Under the pieces are notes generated by a model. That model saw nothing but the letters and a program-made list of their open reading frames with translations. It ran no database searches and was not told the origin of the DNA. A stretch of DNA of 11,939 bases. Origin: Smittium mucronatum. Its lineage: Eukaryota > Kickxellomycota > Harpellomycetes > Harpellales > Legeriomycetaceae. The position numbers and the translations under genes were made by a program. The stretch lies in the NCBI GenBank assembly GCA_001953115.1, contig LSSL01000907.1:1-11939 (forward strand), written 5' to 3'. Shown here one piece after another: positions 1-8,858 of the stretch (its first letter is position 1; each line of letters starts with the position of its first letter).

Positions 1-2924
1 ATGGAAACTTTATCATTTTATTGTCTTTCAAAGATTTTGATTTGGTTTAGATCTACCTCCAAAAAAAATTTGTTAAATCATGTGCTTAAAATTATTAACT
101 CGGAAACAATGTAACAATGAGGCGGAAATGAATTACTCTTATTAAATAATAACCACACTGATATAATTTTTCATGAAAAAATATGATATATTTATCAAAA
201 ATTATTAAAATTATTAATTTTTCAAAATTTTATAAAAATATGATTTAACTTTTGGTTTTTATTTAAATTTTAAGTATAAGTATAGGATCAAATTTTAAAT
301 ATTTGAATAATAATCAGCTTATTTTAATTTTATCTTGAATTGGATTTTGGGAAAAAATACAAACTATTTTTCAGTTTAAAATTTTATATTAGTTATTTAT
401 CTAATTTTAGTTTCGAAAAAAATTTACACACTCTTAATTTAAACTGATTTAATTTGAATGAGAATTAAATTTAACCAGATTATTAAATAATTCAACATAA
501 TTAAGATTATCATATCAATTTAAAGGCGTATCAGTGACTTTCTAAAACAAAATTTTTAATTAAATTATATTGTGATTTATAAATTCTTTGTTAACTTACA
601 TATTTTTTTATATAGAGTTCGAAAATAAAAATAAATGAAAAAATATTTCAATTTTGAAATATCGCTTCAATTTTTTTTTAATCTGACATATTTAATATTT
701 TTATAATTTAAAGGTATTATAGAAATTTATTTAAATTTTTAAAATTTTTAAAATTTTTGAAACATAATATTTTATTTAATTAAATTGATTTTTTCAAAAT
801 ATATTTATTTAATAATCTTATTAATATTTCTAAATTTTAATATAAAAAATTACAGAAAAGAAAATAATTGAATTATATAACTATAAATAGTGTGTTATGC
901 TCAGATTAATCTATTTGTATAAGAGCCTTATACGAAATTAATTTTAAAGTTGAATATTTATTATAAGAGTTGTTATTCTGACGTATTATAAAAAGAATTT
1001 TTTTTTAAAATCTCAAAAAAACTTTCTAAATATATATTTATATTTATATTTATATAATAATAAATTTTTAATGAATGGAAGAAAGAATATATGGACTGAT
1101 TAATATTACTTTATATTAAAACAAAATTATTTCAAAAAGATTTTGAAATAATAATTTTTACTTGTTTTAAGACTTTTCTCTCAAATAAAATTAATATTCA
1201 ATAAAATTGAACTTGTATACTCTATTTAACCTAAATTTTACATATAAAACCATAAATATGATATACAAGTTTAAAATTTGCAATATTTTAATTTTTTAGA
1301 TCCAATAATTGTTTAATGAATTTTTCAATACAAATTATAACCTATTTTATTTAAATAATACAAAAAGTTTAAAAATATTTCAAATTTAACTATTCTTAGC
1401 AAAAATTCCGTAAAATTCTAAATATATATAACATAAAATTCCAATAATTTCAATGATACAAATTAAAATATTACGAAATTTCGGTAAAAATAAAACGGAA
1501 AAAACATTTATTTTTATATCGATTATAAAATTTAAATAATGATTTTTTTATAAGCAGAATAATATATGCTTTTATTTTTTTATTTTTTATTTGTATTCAT
1601 TGTAGATTATTCGTAAAAAATACAATGTATCATGTAATTTTTATTTATTTTTATTTATTGAGTGATTATTTATTTAATTAATAATAATAAATCAAAAAAA
1701 AATCTTCGGAGACCTAAAAAAAATGATCCACATTCTCATGCAGTTTATCAATTAACATTATAATAATTTATTAATCGGTAATTTTTTCATTTAATTTATA
1801 ACTTTAAAATTGATAAATTTATGCTTGGATAGAAAAAATAGAGTTTCGAGAATGAAATCAAAAAAAAATTTAAAAAAAAAATTGTTTCCATTTTTCTCAA
1901 TAAAATACATATTTAAAATAGGATTTATAAAAAATTCAATTTTTATTATTATTTAGAACTATGAAGCATAAACATTTACCTTAATATATTAGATCAAAAA
2001 ATTCTGATTTCCAAAAAGTCGTCATTTTCAAATAAAGATATGAAATAATAAATATAGATAGATTGCGATTAAATTTTAAAATGTAAAAAAAATTAAACTA
2101 TATATTATTTTTTTCAAAATTTCTAAACTAAAAAACATTATCGTAAAGAAAAAATCTGGAGATTTTGATGAAAAGATTTTTTTGTAATAATTTTTTATAG
2201 ATAAATTTCTATCTTTTTAAAAATAATATTAATGAGTTTTTTATTACTAGCTTCAGTGTATAGGAAAGATGAGCTTAGAAATTCCAATTTTAATGCCTTT
2301 AATACCAGATATAACAAAGGTTACAATTATTTTGAAGAGGAACTTTGGGTTTAAAATTAGACATGGTACTTGAAAAAATAAAGATCATTATCTTACAACA
2401 GAAATAAAGAATTAGGTGTCGAAAAATAAAATAATGAAAATTCTAGATCGTTAAATATAACATTTAACATGAAATTTAATAAATATAGGCTAATTTTTAT
2501 GGTAATATGCCACCTTGAGATATCGAAAAACATGATATATGAGCAAATGGTAGATGATTTAAAATACCATCTTTCTTATTATATATTTTTTACAAAGTTT
2601 GCTCCTAAAATTAAAGATTTATAAAATGAAATTACGAATATGTGACCCATATTTATCGGGTAATATTTTTTTTTGAATTTTTCATATAGATTTCTAATCT
2701 GAAAAATCTCAAAAATTTCAACAGCTTCAAATAAAAATAAAAAATTTATAGATTCATAAAACAAAAATAAGATCAAAACTTCATAAATTTTGCAAATATA
2801 TTGAAAAAAAAAAATGTTTTGTTGATGGGGTTCGAAAGGAATTTCAAGGTAAGAGAGTTTCTTTTATAAAAAGATAATATATTTTCCCGAAAAATTGTAA
2901 ATATAAATCCTGAAACTTTTCGTG

Positions 2925-2946
2925 ATATATATATATATATATATAT
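2925..2946. repeat. (AT)11 microsatellite
   Basis: Eleven uninterrupted AT dinucleotides inside the AT-rich block. About 20 bases downstream is a locally G-rich patch (2970-2987). It is a simple sequence repeat with no visible function. Confidence 0.9.
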
Positions 2947-3686
2947 TTCAAGGTATCATTAAAGGATTTGTGGGGGAGGGTGGGGAAAGCTTTCCTGTTT
3001 GTTTTCACTAAATTATTATGGAGTTCAATGTTATACGAATTCAAGTAAACAAAGCATTAATAATAATTTTTTTTAGTAGAGGAATCTTTATTTGGCGAAT
3101 AATAATAAAAAAAAAAAATCCGCAAGTTATTAATAAAAGAAATATATGTTTAATACAAAAAAAAATTACACGAGATTCATAAAATAAACGCATATATATA
3201 ATTATGGCTATAATCGGATAATTATAAATCATTTAGAAAAAATCTAATCAATATAGAGTAAGATCCTGCATTTCAAAACATCCAATAAAAGTTTTATTAA
3301 TGTTGTATAGATATTTTTTTTTCATCCCAAATAAACGAATTATTTTAAAATCCAAAATGAGAAATCATTTTAAATTAAACACTAATTTAAAGAGAAAAAA
3401 AGTATTTATATCACTAAGAGTTATATTTTATTAAAGCCTTGATGCCTAGCCTAAACTTTTATTTGGCGTGAATGCTATGCTTTATATATTATAAGGAGCA
3501 GAATAAAAGTGCAAAATCTTTTATCACGTTTTCTATAGTTTATTATAACTCCATTGTATGAAACAGTTATTTTCTAGTTTTAATAAGTATTATTTTTCTT
3601 TAAAAAGAACGATCTATTCTTTGTTGAAATATACTTTTTGGTCAATTTTGTTTGAGAATGGAACTTGCATTTTTTATTTGAAAACG

Positions 3687-3697
3687 CCCCCCCCCCC
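3687..3697. repeat. C11 homopolymer
   Basis: Eleven consecutive C residues in DNA that otherwise has few C or G bases. Similar C or G runs recur near the right end of the window (11160, 11425, 11742, 11912). Length may be uncertain because such runs are hard to sequence. Confidence 0.85.
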
Positions 3698-3924
3698 ATT
3701 TTTTAAATCGTCTTTAATAATTTAGGAAATTGCTTTATTTCGTGTTTTAGCACAAATAGAATATTCTTTATACGAATTCTGGCATTTTTGAGAAAAGATT
3801 TTAACACATTTGCCTCGAATTCAATCTATTTCAGAAAACCTCTAAATGTGATCCCCAAAGAATAGAATAATCGTGATTTTCAAGAAGGGTTATTTAAAGG
3901 ATAGATAATTAAATTATATAATTC

Positions 3925-3941
3925 AATAATAATAATAATAA
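3925..3941. repeat. (AAT)n microsatellite
   Basis: Five full AAT units plus two bases. It is an ordinary simple repeat within AT-rich non-coding DNA. Confidence 0.85.
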
Positions 3942-4255
3942 GACAAAAATTGATCCCCAACTGTATTTATTTTATTTTGAAATTTGGATTTTTCATTGTT
4001 TAATAATATAGCAATTAAGCATATAGATGTTTACTAGGAATAAGATAATACGCGTTATGTGGAAAAGATTAATCTATGCTTTAATTAAATATTTAATGAA
4101 AAAGAATAATTATTATTATGTTTTATTAATCTGAAATCTCACCACATTAAAATAGCATTAGGAAAAAAGCAATCAATTAATTTATTTATTAAAAAAAAAT
4201 AAAAGTGGTTCTAGAGGTACCATTTATACAAAGAATCAGTTCAAAGGGATGAGAG

Positions 4256-4288
4256 TTTTTTTTTTTTTTTGAGAGAGAGAGTGAGAGA
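4256..4288. repeat. T15 tract joined to a GA repeat
   Basis: Fifteen T residues run directly into GAGAGAGAGA followed by an imperfect continuation (GTGAGAGAA). The pair forms a sharp polypyrimidine-to-polypurine switch on one strand. It lies near the right boundary of the very AT-rich block. No function is evident. Confidence 0.8.
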
Positions 4289-4480
4289 ATTTATTTTCAA
4301 GTACTTTTTTAAAACGAAGCAGCAAATAAATCAGATAATTTTAGTTTGAATTTTGCAAGATTTAAAAATGAAAATTAGTTTTAAATGTTTTGATTTTGGT
4401 TGGTAGTTAGCGGGTTATAATCAAAATAACAAGTCTGATCAATTTTTTTATATTAAATTGATACGGAATGGACTTTAATC

Positions 4481-5640
4481 CAAAGAGTAAAAAAGATTAA
4501 AGGTATTCGATAGTTGGAATTATTTTTTATCTGGAGCTACAACATGAGCTAGTGCATTTAATTATCCATTTTGAAGAGATTGAAGTGTAGAAGGAGGAAG
4601 TTTTCAACAGTTTAATTTGACCAAATCAAAATTTAGGGAGAGCAATGGGGGGTATGATTAAGTCCAGCCAAAGCTAGTAATTGGGTTGAATAAATAATCT
4701 TGGATCTGTTACAAGGATATAAGATAAGTGTTTTCTGAATCTAATAACCTGCTATGGATAAGGAAAAGTAGGATATATGTTCTTTGTTATATAGCTTGAG
4801 TTTTATTTGATTTTTAAACTAGTGTTTTGATAAGTTCCTAGAAGGTATTTATGAATTCAAGATCGGCGATGGCGCATTTATTCATAACTAGAAAAAACCC
4901 AAATTACATGGTCTACTGCAAGTTAATTCCAGTTGAATGAAACGTATGGGTTTTGCAGTCTCGCTTTGCTATAAGCAAGAGAAAAAAAAAGCGCTTTGGC
5001 CAGCTAAAGATGTAGCATATTTTCCAATTGGATTTAGATTTGCGGATTTAGCAGCTGGGGCTAAAGTCGCAGAGCCACTTGGCTTAATCTAGATACACTG
5101 TACCTTAAAAAGGAAATAATTTCAACCTAGATATTGCCATGAAATTTAGACAGCTGGTAAGCTCATGACTCAGTTCTTATCGTTTTATTATTTGGTTTTT
5201 TCTGTATAGGACTTTAATAGTGCTATATAGAAACCGAGTAATCCTGATAGCAATAGTTACCTGGACATATAGAGGTTGCCAGGATTCAGTTTAACGCGAG
5301 AAGCACAGAAGATTTTATAGATTAGTGTATAACTCTTTGGAATCTAAAATATGGATTGATTATAAAACAGTTCTATTGGAGTTGGATTGGAGTGTTCATG
5401 TGAAACAATTAAGATTAGGTGCTATTCATTGGCCAACTCAATCAGTTATTACCAAATTGTATATTGTATGAGCTAATAAATGGCAGGAAATGCAGTGATA
5501 TGGAGATGCAGCCAATAGATAGTATGCATACTTTGTTGCCGTTCCAACCAATGATATCCAGATATTCTGGAAATTTCAGCGTTGAGGAAACCTAAATTTT
5601 TATTAAAATGTTTAATTTCCAAAAATTACTTTCCAGCTCA
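4481..5640. other. Unassigned moderately AT-rich DNA, possibly a decayed gene
   Basis: Base composition and codon-like texture rise relative to the left block. Several open stretches occur on the plus strand but each is closed by stops. One is an ATG-started frame at 4937-5092 (51 codons, Ala-rich middle). Another frame runs from about 5293 to 5470 and continues in the same frame through isolated TGA and TAG codons to about 5590. I recognise no domain in any of them. The possibilities are an old pseudogene, a mobile-element relic, or the 5' region of PEX3. No complete gene can be supported. The right part must contain the PEX3 promoter; I saw no convincing TATA box there. Confidence 0.35.
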
Positions 5641-5663
5641 AAAAAAAGGGAAATATTAATAAA

Positions 5664-7723
5664 ATGTACGATTTAAAGAGCGGCGTTATCAATTTCTTTA
5701 ATAGGAATAAGAAGCCTCTCCTGCTTGTAGCGGGATCCTTAGGAGGCATATATTATTCGTTGGACTATCTCAAAACTGTCTTGATCCAGATGCAAGATTC
5801 TATGGAACAGGACAGTTGGGCTAAAAAGAAGTAAGTGAATTCACAGTTTCCGTTGTGAAAAAAAATATTTAAATTCATCATCCCTCGTTCTCCCTTTATC
5901 GTGTTGCAATGGTGTTAATTTTGCGTTTTAAATTTTTTTTTTTTTTTTGGGTGAAAAAAACAGTATTTCCGAAAGGTTTAGCAGAAATCAGCTGGATATA
6001 CAATATACCATTCGAAATCTGGCATCTGAATTGATTTTGAATGTAACTAACGATATCGATGTTGAATGTTTACTTGAAGAACTGCGCACCATGCAAAAAT
6101 CCAAAAAGAATAAGCTCGAAACCGAACATTCAGCACCAGTTTCAATTGTAATTGAGAAATCAAAAAAGGACGACGATTCAGACTCGAAATTCGGAAGCCA
6201 AGAATCCTTTAACCAAAACTCCGAAAGTTCATATTCCATTATAAATGGATCGGCAGGAGCTAGCCAAGAAGATTCTACTAGTCCCGCTACATATGAGTCC
6301 AGCCAAGATTTAACCGAAAAAAAATTTGAAAGCGTTACGCCTCCAGTATTCAGCCGAACCAAAATCGAAATCTGGAACGAAATCAAGATCAAAAGTAACA
6401 TAAAAAATTGTCGTTTTTTTTATTTGTTTTCCACGTCACAATTTTTTTTTTTTTTTTTCATTTAGGTTTCAAAAGATTGATTTTGGCCTCTTATCTCGAA
6501 GTTTTGTTATCTGTGCTAATAAATGTACAGCTCAGTATTATTGGGCAAAAGGTATATTCCGATTCAGTGGCCCAGAAATACCAAGTCGGGATGTATGAAG
6601 ATGTATGGGGCACTCGGATTGCTAATTACTCCAGCGGGTTTAGTACAGATGAGCAGAATTTCCTAATTCTGAGCTGGTGGTTTTTGAACAAGGGATGGAA
6701 AATAGCCTTGGAAATTATTTCGGAATCTGTAGATGAAATTGTTGGAAAGTAAGTATTTAAAAGTATATTTATCATCAATTTTATTTAACAGACTTTATTA
6801 TAATCTGAACAATTATATTCATCAATTTTATTTAACAGACTTTATTATAATCTGAACAATTATATTCATCAATTTTATTTAACAGTCTTTATTATAATCT
6901 GAACAATTATATTCATCATTTTTGTTTGACAATTCTTAGTTTATCGTTAAAATCAAAAATTTCATTTTCTGAATTTTCTGAACTCATATTCAAACTCGAC
7001 AATTCAATCATGCAAAGAGGATTCTCAAAAAGGTTTTTTTTCTCCATTTTTGTTATATACTTTATATTAATTCATTAATAATATTTTTAGGATTCCAGAG
7101 ATTTTGCTACCCAGAGATGCATATGACTATGATCTATTCTTTTCGGCAAATGATTTGAGTTTTGACCTGGTTAACACAGAAAGATTTAATTCTCTTGTGT
7201 ATCAAGCTAAAGACATCTTTGAAAGGTAAATAACCAAACAGTTCAAATGTTCAGCTTTAAAAATGGCTTTTTTTTTATAACTTAGCGATGTCGTTGAGAA
7301 GGTATTTACTATTGAGATTTCAAAGATATCCAATATTCTTATAAATTCAATACGGACGGAGTTCCAAGTGGATAACGGATCGGTGGATAGCATTCCCCCA
7401 AGTGGCATAAAGGAACTCAGTGACACGTCGATGACAAGTAGCATTAGCTCGATCAATGACCTAGACGTATCGATTAAAGAGTTTGAAGACTTTTTGGAAG
7501 TCCCAGAGACTAAACTCAGTTTAGTAAAGTTGCTTCCAAGAATCGCTAAAGAAGTGAACCAAATCTTGTATGATTCGGACAACCAGTACAATGAGGTAAG
7601 ATTTAAGGAGTTGTATTTATGAAATAATTTAACCGATGATTAAAACATTAGGCACTGTTCTCTTCTATGGAAATGAGCGCATTGTCAGCATCGATATACA
7701 CAGCAAGAGGTCCAGCCATTTGA
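5664..7723 (+). CDS. PEX3: Peroxin-3 (PEX3), peroxisome biogenesis factor, seven exons
   Basis: PEX3 is the peroxisomal membrane anchor that docks PEX19 carrying newly made membrane proteins. Exons: 5664-5830, 5964-6394, 6466-6748, 6940-7032, 7091-7225, 7286-7595 and 7652-7723, giving 1491 nt and 496 aa; all junctions keep frame at GT..AG introns of 133, 71, 191, 58, 60 and 56 nt. Residues 1-18 are short and basic, then about 18-36 form a membrane segment (LLLVAGSLGGIYYSL), the usual PEX3 N-terminal anchor. Residues 56-75 (ISERFSRNQLDIQYTIRNL) match the conserved post-anchor region. Trp193 in KIEIWNEIKIKS appears to correspond to the human Trp104 that binds PEX19. A Ser/Glu-rich low-complexity insert (about residues 105-185) lengthens it beyond the 373-441 aa of human and yeast forms. 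The start is the first in-frame ATG after a TAA at 5613. Confidence 0.93.
6773..6931 (+). repeat. 47-bp tandem repeat in PEX3 intron 3
   Basis: Units begin with CATCAATTTTATTTAACAG at 6773, 6820 and 6867, each 47 bp; the first two are identical and the third has one visible change (CAGAC to CAGTC). A diverged, partial fourth copy begins at 6914 and runs to about 6931. Each of the first three units carries TTTAACAG, which resembles a 3' splice site. In the fourth copy the corresponding bases read TTTGACAA, so the AG is gone. The splice site that gives the conserved protein is a few bases further on, at 6938-6939. Confidence 0.9.
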
Positions 7724-7910
7724 GTTTGGGTACTTTGTCTCTTTATGACTAAAGTCGTCTAGTTTATATTTTATGTTATATAGCAGAATTGTAGTTTAAA
7801 TATTTTAATGCCAATGAGCACATGGTTTATTTCACATTTCAATTGATTTCACTTTTTTTTTGTCTGCAAATCATACATTGGATTGATGTTTAGAATGTAT
7901 TTTCCAATTT

Positions 7911-7978
7911 AGTATACTTATAAATCTTACAATAAAATTCCGTGTAAAGAAATAAAAAAAAAAACAGTATACTTATAA
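7911..7978. repeat. 13-bp direct repeat flanking a 42-bp A-tailed segment
   Basis: AGTATACTTATAA occurs at 7911-7923 and again, identical, at 7966-7978. The 42 bases between them include AATAAA (7931) and end in eleven A residues plus one C. This is the arrangement left when a short, 5'-truncated polyadenylated RNA is reverse transcribed and inserted with a target-site duplication. It could also be a chance or slippage duplication next to a genuine PEX3 poly(A) site. Confidence 0.6.
7931..7936 (+). terminator. Possible PEX3 polyadenylation signal
   Basis: AATAAA lies about 208 bases after the PEX3 stop codon, the right place for a 3' end. It sits inside the segment flanked by the 13-bp direct repeat, so it may instead have arrived with an inserted sequence. 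Confidence 0.4.
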
Positions 7979-8640
7979 GATTTGGGAATGGCCGTTTGTT
8001 TAATAGCAAGAAATTACTAGCGAATCAAAGACGAGATCGGGCAAGTTATTTCAGTCACACGTAAATTGTTGGCCGATCAAGTGAATGGAAATAAGCTGAA
8101 ACTGGCAACTAAGGGAAGAAAAAAAAGCCAGTTCGGAGCCAACTACATAGAGAAGCACACTTCTGCTATATAGACGACTTGTTTCTTTGGCTTTTAACAC
8201 TGCGGATTGTTCCTTAGTCTGTTTATTTTCAAGCTTCTAACCAGACTATTTACTTTCCGATATCCCTAAACAAACCCGACCAAAAAAAAAAAAGGCGCTT
8301 GTTTATGAAGTGGGGACAATTCTTGCCATAATCCCATTTCCTCCATAAAAAACCTCTGATTTGTCCAGTCTGCTGATGTTTATAATCCCCATTTTATTGT
8401 ATACATCGTAAGCCAACTGGAATGCGTTCTGTCTTGCTTGCGAATAATATTTGTAGAATCCCAACAATAGCAAATAGATCCACCCTCAAAGCTTACTGGC
8501 GACCTTATACAATTGTCTGAGGATGTTATTGGTGCTCACGGATAAACAGTTGATTTAATCTAACGCGCTGAAGGGGCTGGAAATTGCCTGATCAGGAAAT
8601 ATACAGATCGCGAAAACGTTCTTCAGAAATATTATACCAC
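7979..8640. other. Intergenic DNA of higher complexity, no gene assigned
   Basis: This stretch is visibly richer in G and C than the AT-rich block on the left but has stops in all frames. One plus-strand frame over about 8150-8200 reads HFCYIDDLFLWLL, which resembles the Y-x-D-D catalytic motif of reverse transcriptases, but three TAA codons lie in the same frame within the preceding 110 bases and no other reverse transcriptase block can be seen. It may hold the upstream control region of the allantoicase-family gene or an old element relic. Confidence 0.4.
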
Positions 8641-8656
8641 TATAGGAAAAAAAAAA

Positions 8657-8706
8657 ATTTATATATTCATATAAATCTGAAAAGTGTAAAAAAAAATTTT
8701 TTTTTT
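8657..8706. repeat. AT palindromes (ATTTATAT hairpin and A9T10)
   Basis: An 8-bp perfect inverted repeat (ATTTATAT, loop ATTC, ATATAAAT) spans 8657-8676. It is followed at 8688-8706 by nine A residues directly joined to ten T residues. A(n)T(n) tracts of this kind exclude nucleosomes, which would suit a promoter region about 150-200 bases before the next start codon. That role is inferred. Confidence 0.6.
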
Positions 8707-8739
8707 ATTTATATTATAAAATAAATTTGCCCGTATCGT

Positions 8740-8745
8740 TTATCG
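8740..8745 (-). promoter_or_regulatory. Single GATA-factor-like site
   Basis: TTATCG here is CGATAA on the minus strand and fits HGATAR, the site of fungal nitrogen-regulatory GATA factors (AreA/NIT2 type) that control purine-use genes. It lies about 115 bases before the next start codon. A single 6-base match is expected often by chance in AT-rich DNA. Confidence 0.2.
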
Positions 8746-8784
8746 TGTGCCGAAAATAATACCTTCTATTTATTTGTAAAAAAG

Positions 8785-8794
8785 TATAAAAATA
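8785..8794 (+). promoter_or_regulatory. TATA-like box of the allantoicase-family gene
   Basis: TATAAAAATA, preceded by G, lies 65-74 bases upstream of the chosen ATG at 8859. The spacing suits a core promoter with a short leader. The surrounding DNA is AT-rich, so a chance match is possible. Confidence 0.45.
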
Positions 8795-8858
8795 GTACTA
8801 GCCTTTTATTTTGGCAAGAAGAAATACATACGATTACTTTTATATATTTGTTTACACG

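Larger units (their letters stand above)
1..4480. other. Very AT-rich gene-poor region
   Basis: No gene can be supported here on either strand. Every open frame is short, rich in Phe, Ile, Lys, Asn and Tyr codons as expected from base composition, and shows no recognisable domain. The longest, on the minus strand at 2579-3232, are of this kind. G/C is almost absent over long stretches (3 of 60 bases at 181-240), far below the exons further right. I looked for tRNA B-box-like signals; the GTTCGAA near 2830 has no matching stem. Simple repeats inside are listed separately. The region may be an AT-rich intergenic block or heterochromatin-like DNA; a 60-kb view would be needed to tell. Confidence 0.7.

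Noticed and set aside
1..114. A 37-codon open frame starting at the first base of the window
   Set aside because: It is short, ends at a TAA, shows no domain, and lies in AT-rich DNA. It could be the tail of a gene cut by the window edge, but nothing supports that.
2820..2850. GGGTTCGAAAGG resembling a tRNA T-arm
   Set aside because: The bases on either side of the loop do not pair and no acceptor, D or anticodon arm can be drawn.
5988..6401. A 137-codon minus-strand open frame opposite PEX3 exon 2
   Set aside because: It is a shadow of the Ser-rich PEX3 exon and has no recognisable features.
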